Notes: a model not told the origin generated them from the sequence alone. 64,000 bases of DNA from Bradyrhizobium sp. WBAH42 (GCF_024585265.1 NZ_CP036533.1:7697001-7761000); one strand, 5' to 3'. Shown: positions 38,677 through 48,657, counted from the first letter of the stretch. Translations and numbers: made by a program.

Positions 38677-40014
38677 TTGCAGACCTCCCTTCTGAACAAG
38701 TATTGCGATGCTCGCCTGCCTTGGTACACCATCTATCCAACCGTACGGGATTTCTCCGCGATGGTCGGTGCCAAGACGTGTGAGACATGGCTGAGGCGAC
38801 TGCCGCCCGACGAGCCCGTATCGCTCTACATCCACGTTCCGTTCTGTCGCTCTATCTGTTGGTATTGCGGCTTCCTTACAAGCCTCACTCGCAGCGAGCG
38901 ACCGGTCCGCAAATACTTGGCAGCATTGCGAGAGGAGATCGGCTTGGTCGCAAAGCAAGTGCCGAGCGCTCTGCCGGTGAGCGACGTGCATTTCGGCGGC
39001 GGGACGCCGACGACCATTGCACCGCGCGATTTTCTCGCCTTGATGGAACTCCTGCGCCACTGCTTTGCGTTCATAAAATCAGCTACCATCGCCATAGAAG
39101 TCGATCCGCGTGGGGTCACGCCCGAGATGGTCGAAACGTTACAAGCGGCCGGGGTCAGCCGCGCGAGCATCGGCGTGCAAAGCTTCGATCCGGTGGTTCA
39201 AAGGTCGGTCAACCGCGTGCAGAGCGAGGTGCTGACGGCTTCTGTCGTCGAAACTCTACGCCAGCATGGGATAAACCGCATCAATTTCGACCTTCTCTTC
39301 GGACTACCGCATCAAACGGTGCGGTCCTGCGTGGACACCGCTCGGACAGCTCTGGCCATGCGGCCAGACCGGCTTGCAGTTTTCGGCTATGCTCACGTCC
39401 CCTCCTATATGAAACGTCAACGCCAGCTCGATGAGACGGCGCTGCCGGACAATATTGCCCGCGCTGAGCAAGCCGCGGCCATTGCAAATACCCTGGTCTC
39501 GGCCGGCTACCGCCAGGTCGGGCTCGACCATTTCGCCCCGCCCAACGACGAGCTCGCCCTGGCGCAGAAAGCTGGCCGACTGCGGCGCAACTCCCTCGGT
39601 TATTCGGCTGATACCACCAAAACCGTAATCGGCTTAGGTCCGTACGCCATCGGCCGTTTGCGTGAGGGATATGTGCAGAACGAGATCGCGACCACTTCCT
39701 ATTACGAACACGTTCGAGCCGGCCGCCTGGCAACCTCAAAAGGCTATTGTCTGTCGGCCGAAGATCGCCTCCGCGCCGCAATCATCGAGCGTCTAATGTG
39801 CGATTTGCACGCCGACATACCAGCGATCTGCGCTGCTCACGGATTTGATTCGATTCCACTTCTCAAGTCTGCAGGCCGGCTGGGAATGCTTGCCGAAGAC
39901 GGGATAGTGGACATTGAAAAGGGCTTAATTCGGGTCAAGCAGGAGCATCGGTTCGTCGTTCGTGCGGTTGCTGCCGCATTCGACACTTATCTCGACCGCA
40001 CCCCCATTAGCTAA
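38677..40014 (+). CDS. hemN: Oxygen-independent coproporphyrinogen III dehydrogenase (HemN)
   Basis: 445 residues. The radical-SAM motif is CxxxCxxC in FCRSICWYCGF, followed by FGGGTPT (SAM binding), VDPRG and GVQSFDP, and the HemN C-terminal domain. The N terminus (KYCDARLPWYTIYPT) is the true HemN type rather than the HemW type. It performs two oxidative decarboxylations of coproporphyrinogen III in haem synthesis without oxygen, which is needed in microaerobic nodules. The start is a TTG with AGGA just upstream. Symbiotic islands of B. japonicum carry such a second copy (hemN1). Confidence 0.92.
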   Translation: MQTSLLNKYCDARLPWYTIYPTVRDFSAMVGAKTCETWLRRLPPDEPVSLYIHVPFCRSICWYCGFLTSLTRSERPVRKYLAALREEIGLVAKQVPSALPVSDVHFGGGTPTTIAPRDFLALMELLRHCFAFIKSATIAIEVDPRGVTPEMVETLQAAGVSRASIGVQSFDPVVQRSVNRVQSEVLTASVVETLRQHGINRINFDLLFGLPHQTVRSCVDTARTALAMRPDRLAVFGYAHVPSYMKRQRQLDETALPDNIARAEQAAAIANTLVSAGYRQVGLDHFAPPNDELALAQKAGRLRRNSLGYSADTTKTVIGLGPYAIGRLREGYVQNEIATTSYYEHVRAGRLATSKGYCLSAEDRLRAAIIERLMCDLHADIPAICAAHGFDSIPLLKSAGRLGMLAEDGIVDIEKGLIRVKQEHRFVVRAVAAAFDTYLDRTPIS

Positions 40015-40096
40015 GCCACGCCTCGAGCGGAGTTGGAGACTCGAGTACACCTGCAACAGTCTCAACCTCAAGGCTCGGCTTTCTTCGGTCCTACGA

Positions 40097-40571
40097 TCAC
40101 TGGTGTGCCTCCGAGAGAAACAGGCCCTTCTCGTTTGGACCGGCCGAAGGGTTTCCTGGCGCTGCTTGAACAGCCCGGGCTGCCGACAAAGCAGTCGCGG
40201 GAGCAGCAGATGGGAGAGGAGTTAAACTCTGCAGCGAGTCGATTCGCGAGGTCAGGATCGTGATCTGATCCAGGATCCCTTTCAGGTCACCACGCTGGGC
40301 AACGGCCCGGCGCTTGAGTTCCGCGATCTCATCGTCAGCTTTCTGTTGCGCCTCCCTTATCTCGGACTGAACCTGTCTCCCCTGGTGACGGTTTGAAGCG
40401 ACCTCCTGCACTTCTGGCGACTCGACAAATTGTTCAAAATGGCCCAAAGCCACGCGCCAGAAGCGAGCCGACGAGGACAAGCGGCAGCACCAAAACCGCG
40501 AGAATCCGTCTTGACGGCCTGTGCAGGAGCGGCCGCACGTCTGAACCGGCCGGTTGAGCAATCGACTCCAT
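40097..40571 (-). pseudogene. Frameshifted membrane-anchored coiled-coil protein
   Basis: From the ATG at 40571, with a strong GGAGGAG upstream, the frame encodes about 45 residues ending in a hydrophobic helix (ILAVLVLPLVLVGSLLA), then meets a stop near 40437. Coding continues in another frame with EQFVESPEVQEVAS and a long charged coiled coil (SEIREAQQKADDEIAELKRR), then a Pro/Ala-rich tail ending at 40097. One base change would restore a single protein of about 155 residues with an inner-membrane anchor and periplasmic coiled coil. Function unknown; convergent with hemN. Confidence 0.6.
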
Positions 40572-41656
40572 TGCTCCTCCCTCAACATCCCTTCCAGCAG
40601 GTTTCTTTGTCGACGCGAGAGCCTACGATGCTGACGCGCTTCTAAGGGCTACCAGCGTCCACAATATGCAATCTCGCCCACGTTCCCGATCGGCTGCTCC
40701 TGCTTCGATGCTATTCCCTTCAGCAACTCGACGATTTGCGCTCGGTCTCCATGGTAGAGTCCCGCAGCGAGCAATGGTTGTCGTCGTTTGGCCGTGGCGA
40801 TGGCGCAGCATTTTTTCCTCATTCAGAAGATTCTTGCAGATTTTCTCGAGCGTCGCACGAATGCAAATCGTCCGCGGCTTCCTGCATTGTGTTGGATAGA
40901 GCAGCCTGGCCTCAGGCCTTGACGACATCACAAACTTCATCCGGGACACGCCACATAGGCACAACGGCTGAAAGGCCCTGCCGCGATGGCCGATCGGACT
41001 AGTTATCATTGCAAGCTGTTCAACTCCCAATTCCGGCGGGTTGCTTGAGATGGCGGATAGATGGCAAGCGTGACCAACGAACGCCGCGCACGTCATGGAC
41101 TCCGATGCAACACAGACTCTGCACTGACAACCGCGGTAACACAGCCAGCGACTTGCTCGCAGATAGGCGCCAAAGCCGCTGTATGGCTGTTTCCTCCGGC
41201 CTCCTGGGCCATCAGGTTAGACCTCGTGCTGTGATTGCCGGACGCGCAAATTCAAAGACACCTCGGCGAGCTTGGCGATTGTCTCGTGTTTCCGTGACAA
41301 CGATGCCAATGAAGCGCTTCATGAAGCCTGGCCTCACCGCCAAATCGGCTGACACACGGTGAGCAAAGTGGACATTCGCAACGCTTTCGTGACCATTGCA
41401 GCGAGGCGCTGCGCGCTCGTGATTAGCATCTTGATGAACCAACGCTCGGGGCTGGCTCTCGGCGCACCGCCCTCGTTCATAGCCGTGGTTTCGAAGCGGA
41501 TCATCGCGTCGCGAGCTAACAGCTTTACAAGGCGTGGGTGGTTCTTGTCGGAACAATCGAGATCCAGCTCGCCGCCCTCGCCCTCGAACGCGGAAACCCT
41601 GAGAGCTTACTCTTGGTCAATCAGGCCGCCCCGCATTCTATTCATGGCCGGCAGAG
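40572..41656. other. Long stretch without a recognised gene
   Basis: Several open frames of 60-157 codons on both strands overlap and lack family motifs. Confidence 0.45.
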
Positions 41657-43183
41657 ATGGAAGCAAGGTGCGCGGTGCGTGATTGCTTTTTTGAGACGAG
41701 TTTTCCGTGGGGATACCCGGCGGACAAAGCACTTTCCTTCCATTTAAAGCCGAGGGGAAAGCAACCTTGGCTTGTTATCGCAGTTTCGCTAGCAGCTTAT
41801 CTGGTCGACAATTCCGTACTGGCACAAAGCGCCAGCGGGCTTGATCCTAGTAGCCACCCTGTGGATCAGGCCAGCAAAAGACGAAAGGCTTCTGATCCGG
41901 CCGAAAAGCTCCGGATGGGCCTGGCAACCAGCCCGCGTTCCCCGGCGGCAGCACCAATTCCCGGTGCGCCTTTCGAAAAGCGCGCTCGTGCGGACAGAGC
42001 TACTCAGACTAGAACGCAAAAGACGGTCGATCCCTTCGCACGGTACGACAATCTGCGTGAAAAAGGAGTGTGGTTCAACATACCTGGCGCTGTGGACACG
42101 ATCGATCAGGACAAGGGCGGCGTTAGATCGGCGCTTGCAGATGTCGGCATCGGCTACATCGGCTGGACACACAACAGCTTTGCAAACAACCTGCTGCCGA
42201 ATGCCGCCAGAAGTACTATCGCAAACCAGCTCTATATGGGCCAGAATCCGACCTTCGCGTCGGCAAACTTCATGATCGTCACCTACGATCTCAGCCAGCT
42301 TGGCATTTCCGACGGACAAATTGTCCTAGGGGCCGAGCAGCAACACTGGACGTGGGATCGCCCGGGACCAGATCGAGTGGGGCTCAATACGCTCGCCTAC
42401 TACCAGACTTTCTTCGACAAGACACTAGAGCTTAAACTCGGCTATCTCAGAAACCAAAATGAATTCACCGGCACATTGTTCGGAGGGATTACAGGATCGA
42501 ACATGTCTGCCTTGTTCCAGGGGGGCATGAGCACCAATGCCGCACCGACGCCTGCGGTCAACCTGAAGTACAATTTTGACCGTGGCTTGTACAACAAGGT
42601 CTCCGTCCAGCGCTCAATTAGTCCAGATGGTCCCTATGTCCAGATAACGGAGAATCCCACGGGCTTGAACTGGAGCACGCCCCACGCAGGCATTCTTCTC
42701 ATTGATGAAGCCGGCTACAGGAGCAAGGCAGCTCCCGGCGTACCCGATACGTGGCTGCGGGCGGGCGTTGGTTTCAACACCAGCCGGTACACGAGTTTGA
42801 CGGATCCCAAGCGACGGAGGGAAAGCGGGAATAGCTTTCACTACATCGCTGCGGACAGGCAGTTCTGGCAGAACGACCCCGATGGGACCCCATCTCGCGG
42901 CATCTATGGCGGCTTCTCCATTATGGAAGCTCCGCCGGACCTGAACAGGATCAGCCGGTATTGTGAGCTTCGTCTTTACGCGAGGGGAGCATTTAACAGT
43001 CGGCCCAGCGATCTGATTGCACTCGTTGCTAGCAACACGAGCTGGAGCAAATTTGCGGTGGATGCTGCGGTCGCCAAGGGGCAGCTTGCGCATCGAGAAA
43101 CAACGGCAATCACCGCAACATATACCGCCCATCTGATAACGTACAGAGTCTTTCGCACTTTCAGGATTGACGGCTTCTTCTAG
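41657..43183 (+). CDS. OprB-family carbohydrate-selective porin, C-terminally truncated
   Basis: About 508 codons. A signal-peptide-like stretch (WLVIAVSLAAYLVDNSVLAQS) begins near residue 37, so the true start may be internal (the GTG at codon 7 is one option). The barrel shows OprB landmarks: GVWFNIPG, IVLGAEQQHWTWDRPGPDRVGLNTLAYYQTFFDKTLELKLGYL (in part) and a region with AGVGFNTSRY. The usual C-terminal strands, ending in a terminal Phe after a LRTTLKF-like segment, are missing; the frame ends with an unrelated RVFRTFRIDGFF. About 60 residues may have been lost, and function is doubtful. Confidence 0.7.
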   Translation: MEARCAVRDCFFETSFPWGYPADKALSFHLKPRGKQPWLVIAVSLAAYLVDNSVLAQSASGLDPSSHPVDQASKRRKASDPAEKLRMGLATSPRSPAAAPIPGAPFEKRARADRATQTRTQKTVDPFARYDNLREKGVWFNIPGAVDTIDQDKGGVRSALADVGIGYIGWTHNSFANNLLPNAARSTIANQLYMGQNPTFASANFMIVTYDLSQLGISDGQIVLGAEQQHWTWDRPGPDRVGLNTLAYYQTFFDKTLELKLGYLRNQNEFTGTLFGGITGSNMSALFQGGMSTNAAPTPAVNLKYNFDRGLYNKVSVQRSISPDGPYVQITENPTGLNWSTPHAGILLIDEAGYRSKAAPGVPDTWLRAGVGFNTSRYTSLTDPKRRRESGNSFHYIAADRQFWQNDPDGTPSRGIYGGFSIMEAPPDLNRISRYCELRLYARGAFNSRPSDLIALVASNTSWSKFAVDAAVAKGQLAHRETTAITATYTAHLITYRVFRTFRIDGFF

Positions 43184-43292
43184 AATGAAGGAGCTTTGAA
43201 TGAACGATGGGAATGCCATGGGTCAGGTGATCCAAATTGATGAGGCCCGGATTCGAGATCAATAGGAGCCGCCTTCCTGCCTGGCATCAAGC

Positions 43293-43628
43293 ATGGCTTC
43301 ATGCATGGCATCTGCCATAGCCCACCTCCAAAAAAACAGGTCATACCAGGCTGTATCGCAGCTCATTCGCGCGATGCCCAGGTGGGGGGCTCATGCCGAT
43401 TACAGTGAATCCACAATAGCGTGGTCTGAGCTGAAAAAAGAAAAGCAAGAGTCCAAGGCTAGTTGGCAAAAGAAGAAGCTCAATGAAGAGGTTGCGGCTA
43501 GAATGACGTTAGGACAGCTGCTTGCCCGTGATCCGAACTCAGAAATTCGTGGCTGGTTTGATCAAATAGCACTTCGTGCAGATCCGACGTGGCTTCCTCC
43601 TAAGAAAGCTGTTCAAGCCGTTGGTTGA
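43293..43628 (+). CDS. Hypothetical protein (111 aa)
   Basis: An open frame with a plausible soluble composition: a basic, Lys-rich middle (ELKKEKQESKASWQKKKLNEEV) and a tail containing DPNSEIRGWFDQIALRADPTWLPP. No family recognised. AGGAG occurs upstream but too far from the first ATG. It overlaps the end of the convergent STAND gene by 16 bases. Confidence 0.4.
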   Translation: MASCMASAIAHLQKNRSYQAVSQLIRAMPRWGAHADYSESTIAWSELKKEKQESKASWQKKKLNEEVAARMTLGQLLARDPNSEIRGWFDQIALRADPTWLPPKKAVQAVG

Positions 43629-45907
43629 GTCAGTAGCTGGCTAAACAGCCCTTTTAGTGCGACATCATCGAACTGATCTGAGCGCCTAGTTGCCTTTAGA
43701 TCAGGTGCCGACCGGGGGACGTCAGAGGATATTTCGGCAATTGTATTGATACGATCGTTTACGGATGAGACAGCTATCTCTATCTGATCCTTGCTAATGG
43801 ACGCTCGTCCTCCCAGCTTCTCAATGGAAGCTATGTAATCATTAAGAGTAGATTCTGAATCGATGTCTGAGACAGTCTGTTCGATGTCTCTGACCTGACG
43901 CCGTATCTCATAATCCAAAGCCTCGGTAATGCCGCTACTGAAAGCGCTGCTCCAGTTGTCTATGGCATCAGCCAGCTTTTCGAGCTCATCGAGCGGTACC
44001 GTCCTTTCAATCATCGCGATAGCTGCAACCTCAATGCGATCGGCCAATTTTTCCGCATCCGGAAGATCTTCAAAATAATAACCGTCTCGGAGTTTTCCGA
44101 TAAGCTCTAGGGCGTCATCACCGTCCCGCCAAGAGTCCAGGCCGTCGATGGGATTTTCCGCTAGGATAAATGCAATATCGAGGAAGCGTTGGTCCTTTGT
44201 CTCTCCCCACCACTTTAGGAGAAGCGTTATGCGGTCTGTATTTGAAAGGCCTGTTGCTTGCAAATAGGTCATTCCATTGTGGACATTGCGGCTCCAGACT
44301 GGCAGCGTCTTAAAGGCAACTGCAACGTTCAAAAAGTTAAGGGCGAGTTGCTTCCGATCCTCCTGCGGGAGGCCGAGAGATTCAATGTGATTCCACACCT
44401 TGAATGCCCAATTCGTCTGCTGTGCGGGCTTCGCACATTCCGCAAGTATTGAAACATCTCGAAGGTAAGTCGTAAGATAGTCGCGCAGAGAAGGATTCAC
44501 GAAACTCACCTCCTGATCGGAGATGGTGATGAAGCCACCCTCCAGTATCTTGAGCGATTCCTCGAAGTCCTTCGCATCCCTCGGATCGCCAAAAGCAGAG
44601 CAGAGGAGGGGGTGAAGGTTCTCATAAGCATTCTTTAGGTCGGCAATCTTGGCACCATACTCGGCACAGAAGAAAAGAGTGTACAGGAGGTGCTGGCAGG
44701 CCTTTGAGATATGAGTCCGGAAGGCGATGTCCCAAAGCTTAGAGGGATTGGCGAGCGCGGCAAGGAATGCGGCTGGATAGGATGCCGGATCCAAATCATC
44801 TAGATGGGTGGTATCGGTCATCCATTCGATCACTCGGGGATTGTAGTTTTTGTGATCGACGACTTTCTTCAGGTCCCCGCTATCGATCAGGGCGGTGATA
44901 TACGGTTGGGGTGTCCCAGCGCCAAGCAGGTGGTTGTAGAGGATCCGGGCTCTTATTCGCCGCGTATAGATGCCGACATCGAGGACGTACTTGCTTACAT
45001 CCAGTCTTTGGTTAGCGAGATTCTCGGATACGCGCAGCGCTTCTTCAAAAATGTAAGCTCGCGTCGTCAGGATAAATCGTGCATTCGGAGATGTCCTCAC
45101 CCGTTTGATAAAGCGAGCAAGGTCTGAATCTTTGTGGGCTAATGCTTGCCGGTCGAGGGCAACTTTGCCGAGACAGTCGTCGAAGAAGAATACCTGTTTC
45201 TTGGTGTCATCGATGAATTTGAAGCCGTCTTCCAGACTGCGAATGGCGATAAGTTCCCACTCATCAGCCATGTAAGCATATGCGAGCATTTCGGCTAATG
45301 TGGTCTTTCCAACACCCGGTGGTCCGGAAACAATCAACACATGGTTTGCCTCCAAAACGCGAGAGGCCTCGTCGAAGCTTGGATTGGGCGCAAAAACGCG
45401 AATCTTGGCTTCTATCTCGGACTTGGTCATTGCATTGAAGGCATGGGCCGATGAATGAAGGATCTTTTCAAGCATCGCTGTGCCGGAGAGCCACAGCTTG
45501 ATATGTGATTTGGCAATATCTGGGAAATCACGGAGCAGGGCGTTGAGATCGCCAGGACCTTTAATATCCGCATCATTCAATAGAGATGGACCGATGATAG
45601 CCCTGAGCTCTCCCTTGTTTGCGGCAGTGATTGGGCAGGACGTGGTGAGGAGGTATCTTGTAGGATTCAATTTATCTATGGAGGCGCGCTCCTTGCCCAC
45701 CTGTGTCTTTAACGACGAGAATTGCGAGCGTGCGTAGTGCTTGGCCTGGAGGATGGTTGATTTGCCATCGCTAGTATGGCGCCCGTCGGCTCCGCCGTCG
45801 GGGCCGGGTGCAAAGACTTCGAATCGTATACCAATTTCCCGACCAACTAGGTCTGCGGACAGCTCTTCAAAGTCAGCTGGGGATAAATTGAAAAACTCGT
45901 AGGACAT
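43613..45907 (-). CDS. Mrr-type nuclease / STAND NTPase (putative anti-phage protein)
   Basis: 764 residues. Residues 8-100 form an Mrr-like PD-(D/E)xK endonuclease domain with the motif GADG (D41) and QAK (Q54-x-K56). Residues 165-420 are a STAND-type P-loop NTPase with Walker A GPPGVGKTT (195-203) and Walker B VFFFDDCLG (239-247). The C-terminal 300 residues are helical and probably the sensor. The architecture is that of the Avs-type defence proteins, in which binding of a phage protein triggers oligomerisation and DNA cleavage. It is a single gene, on the opposite strand from its neighbours. Family placement is firm, antiviral role inferred. Confidence 0.8.
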   Translation of the reverse strand: MSYEFFNLSPADFEELSADLVGREIGIRFEVFAPGPDGGADGRHTSDGKSTILQAKHYARSQFSSLKTQVGKERASIDKLNPTRYLLTTSCPITAANKGELRAIIGPSLLNDADIKGPGDLNALLRDFPDIAKSHIKLWLSGTAMLEKILHSSAHAFNAMTKSEIEAKIRVFAPNPSFDEASRVLEANHVLIVSGPPGVGKTTLAEMLAYAYMADEWELIAIRSLEDGFKFIDDTKKQVFFFDDCLGKVALDRQALAHKDSDLARFIKRVRTSPNARFILTTRAYIFEEALRVSENLANQRLDVSKYVLDVGIYTRRIRARILYNHLLGAGTPQPYITALIDSGDLKKVVDHKNYNPRVIEWMTDTTHLDDLDPASYPAAFLAALANPSKLWDIAFRTHISKACQHLLYTLFFCAEYGAKIADLKNAYENLHPLLCSAFGDPRDAKDFEESLKILEGGFITISDQEVSFVNPSLRDYLTTYLRDVSILAECAKPAQQTNWAFKVWNHIESLGLPQEDRKQLALNFLNVAVAFKTLPVWSRNVHNGMTYLQATGLSNTDRITLLLKWWGETKDQRFLDIAFILAENPIDGLDSWRDGDDALELIGKLRDGYYFEDLPDAEKLADRIEVAAIAMIERTVPLDELEKLADAIDNWSSAFSSGITEALDYEIRRQVRDIEQTVSDIDSESTLNDYIASIEKLGGRASISKDQIEIAVSSVNDRINTIAEISSDVPRSAPDLKATRRSDQFDDVALKGLFSQLLTQPTA

Positions 45908-46305
45908 AGACCTAGGGTAGCTCAGCGTCCCTCTGGTGACATCACGGAAAATTATTCGCTGTTCAGCTATTCAGCTCTAATTGGTGGTGAAAGGTCAGAC
46001 AAAGAGGATTCCCTGAAGCCCATCTGGGAATTATCGTTCGGCGCACTACTGCGTCCGAACGATCGGTCGGAGCCAAACATGGCGCCAAAAGTGGCCGTGG
46101 GCTTCATTTCTAAAAGCCGAATGCATTATCGTTTGCCCACTCCTGTGCAAACGAAAAAGACGTCCTTTCTCCTGCCTCATCATTGAGCGGTATGATGGTA
46201 AGACAAACCATTGAAAAAGCGTAAATTTTTACACAGTCTCTTACACATACACACATTTTGTTAAAATTATATTGGTAAATCAACTAGATGCTCGAAGGCT
46301 GTTTG
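45908..46305. other. AT-rich intergenic region before the tRNA-like sequence
   Basis: No gene recognised. The part around 46200-46290 is unusually AT-rich for this genome. Confidence 0.5.
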
Positions 46306-46349
46306 TCTCATAACCTGAAGGTCATAGGTTCAAATCCTATCCCCGCAAC
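46306..46349 (+). other. 3' part of an initiator-tRNA-fMet-like sequence (probable attachment-site scar)
   Basis: CTCATAACC with anticodon CAT at 46309-46311, then TGAAGGTC, the T-arm ATAGG-TTCAAAT-CCTAT and CCCCGCAAC reproduce the 3' half of bacterial tRNA-fMet. The sequence upstream does not provide a matching acceptor stem or D-arm, so this is not a complete tRNA gene. A terminator follows at once, as after a genuine tRNA gene. Confidence 0.7.
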
Positions 46350-46386
46350 TAAATAAGATGCTGTAATAACAGCAGAAGATCAAAAG

Positions 46387-46409
46387 GCCGCTCCTCGGGG
46401 CGGCTTTTT
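46387..46409 (+). terminator. Rho-independent terminator after the tRNA-like sequence
   Basis: GCCGCTCC and GGGGCGGC form a strong stem with a short loop, followed by five T residues; four A residues on the other side make it work in both directions. Confidence 0.85.
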
Positions 46410-47028
46410 GTATATCCGGAATCGCCACCGAGTCGCCACGGCGATGCCGATGTCGTACCGCCGGTTCGAATCCCACTTCGGTCCCCAAATTCGTCTCCAG
46501 AGGGAGTCACTCTCCGCATTCGAAAATGGCCCTAGTTGCAGCGGGGTACCACGTTTGGCCTCTCACGGAGGTTCGCGATACCCTAGGAATTGCCAGCGCT
46601 CCGGGCCGCGAAACTCTGGGCGACAATAAGCCGTGATGACTCCGTGTCTATACGTAAGATCGAGCGCTCGCTTGTTGCGCATGAGCATGCGCCGAGATCC
46701 CGCTTCGCCCAAACCTGTCTTGGCCTTTCCGCCGAGCGTGACGATAAATGAGTTAGCATCAGTGGGAGCTGCTTACTCAGTTAGGTATCGACGCAGGCTC
46801 GCTCAACGCTCGCGTTGTTGCCATTCGGCGCGGCGTTCTAGCTGGTGTCCCGTGAGGCCATGCGGATTCAAGGATTTGGTCCTACAGGCCGGTAATCCTC
46901 AAGTTTTTCGCCCCGGCGGTTGACTCTTGTTTCGTTGATCTAAATTGCAGGGTAGCATGCCTACCACTTCTAATATGGGAAGTGCGCCGTTGGTTTAAGC
47001 ATTTCTACTAGGCACGTCAGGGGGAGGC
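46410..47028. other. Intergenic before the DISARM operon
   Basis: No gene recognised. It must hold the promoter of the defence operon. Confidence 0.5.
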
Positions 47029-48657
47029 GTGGGGGTCGAAAGAAAAATCATTCACGCCCGAGAGCTGCTCGTATTGGCTCGAAAGGGCGCACTGGAAATT
47101 ATTCACACGAACGAGCTCACACCGATCAGGCGCGTTCGAATTTGTCTCGGCTTGCTGGCGGGTGAGCCGGTTGAGGGTGGGCTGTCCGAGTTTGCTTCGC
47201 GTCTATCCAAGCTCGGCGTCGATCAGAAGCACTATTGGGTCGGTACTTTTTATACGTTGCTGCTCTCGCCAGCCGTGCGGCGTGCGCAGGCAGCATATTT
47301 TACGCCGCCCAATCTTTCGAAAGCGCTCATCCGCCTCGTCCGCGAGCAAGGGTTCGATCCGCTCCGGCATACGGCAATTGATCCAGCGGCCGGGGGCGCC
47401 GCCTTCCTGTCGACGCTGGCTGGCGAAATGCGCGAGCTTGGAGCGTCACCAAAAGACATTTTGCGTCGGTTACATGGGATCGAGATTGATCGAGGGCTCG
47501 CGCGCCTCTCGGAGGCCCTCATCGCCGACCGCGCCGACGGCGTCATTGCCACTGGGTCGGTGGTGGAGGTCCGCGACGCGCTAAAAGCTCGGCACACTGC
47601 AACGTACAATCTGGTCATTGCGAATCCGCCTTACGGGCGGATCTCGGCGGACGCGCTGCGCGGCGACGCGTGGCGTGACGTGTGTCATCCCGGGCATATA
47701 AATAAGTATGCCCTGTTCGCGGAGCGCTGCTTTCGTCTGGCTAAGCCCGGCGGCTTGGTCGCGCTCGTTCTTCCATCCAGCTTTATGGCCGGGCCGCTCT
47801 ATGGAAAATTGCGCAGCTACATGCGGGAAAAGGGAGAAATACTGACCCTGGGCTCCGTGACGACGCGCAACGATGTGTTCGTTGACGTTACGCAGGACGT
47901 GTCAATCGTCTTGGCCCGCGTTGGTACCGAACATCGCGCCGAGCGTGCCGTTTCCTTTGGCAATGTAACAGGCTTCGGACCATTTCGATCGACCTTCGCG
48001 ACAACGTTGCCTGCGAACTCCGAGGATGCCTGGATGTCGGCGGGCAAGCAGCCCGGACTGGCAATTGGTGGCGCGACGCTAGCCGACTATGGCGCTGTTT
48101 TGCGCGTGGGCTACTTCGTCTGGAACCGCGAACTTGAGCGCATGTCGAAGCGACGAAGCGCGAAGCTCGACATGCCATTGGTGTGGGCGCGCAACATCCG
48201 GCCGGGCGCATTTTGCTTTCCCAAGGCGAAACGCGGCAATGGCATCGACTTCGTACGGTTCGATGAAGAGTCTTCGGGAATCGTGAGGACAAATGCGATC
48301 GTCCTTCAAAGAACAACCAATAGCGCCCAGTCGCGTCGCCTCATTGCAGCCCGCGTTTCGCCGAGCGTCATAAAGAAGTGGGGTGGCTTCGTCACCGAGA
48401 ATCATACGCTTGTCATAACGGGCCCGAACGTTGCGACGCTCAACGCGCTCTGCTTCCTCCTGAATTCGGCTGCGGTCGACACACGTTACCGTCAGCTTTC
48501 CGGCACTGCGAGCATTTCCGCGAATTTGCTTCGCGGCTTGGATTTGCCCACGCCGGAAGCTCTGGCAGAGGCGGTTGATGCGCTTGGCTTGAGTGAGGCG
48601 GCGGTTGAACGAGCATATGCAAGGGGACTTCCTGCAAAGAAGAAGCTCACCGCATGA
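47029..48657 (+). CDS. N6-adenine DNA methyltransferase of a DISARM-type operon
   Basis: 542 residues. SAM-binding motif I DPAAGGAAFL lies at about 118-127 and the catalytic NPPY motif at 199-202, preceded by YFTPPNLSKAL, in the order of the gamma-type (Eco57I/TaqI-like) adenine methylases. The C-terminal 200 residues, with LNALCFLLNSAAVDTRYRQL, look like a target-recognition domain. In DISARM, methylation marks host DNA as self. It is much shorter than the usual DrmMI enzyme. The GTG start has GGGGAGG very close upstream. The stop overlaps the next gene as ATGA, so the operon begins here. Confidence 0.85.
   Translation: MGVERKIIHARELLVLARKGALEIIHTNELTPIRRVRICLGLLAGEPVEGGLSEFASRLSKLGVDQKHYWVGTFYTLLLSPAVRRAQAAYFTPPNLSKALIRLVREQGFDPLRHTAIDPAAGGAAFLSTLAGEMRELGASPKDILRRLHGIEIDRGLARLSEALIADRADGVIATGSVVEVRDALKARHTATYNLVIANPPYGRISADALRGDAWRDVCHPGHINKYALFAERCFRLAKPGGLVALVLPSSFMAGPLYGKLRSYMREKGEILTLGSVTTRNDVFVDVTQDVSIVLARVGTEHRAERAVSFGNVTGFGPFRSTFATTLPANSEDAWMSAGKQPGLAIGGATLADYGAVLRVGYFVWNRELERMSKRRSAKLDMPLVWARNIRPGAFCFPKAKRGNGIDFVRFDEESSGIVRTNAIVLQRTTNSAQSRRLIAARVSPSVIKKWGGFVTENHTLVITGPNVATLNALCFLLNSAAVDTRYRQLSGTASISANLLRGLDLPTPEALAEAVDALGLSEAAVERAYARGLPAKKKLTA

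Noticed and set aside
46440..46490. A second tRNA-like stretch with GGTTCGAATCC
   Set aside because: The flanking bases do not form a T-stem or an acceptor stem; only the loop sequence agrees.
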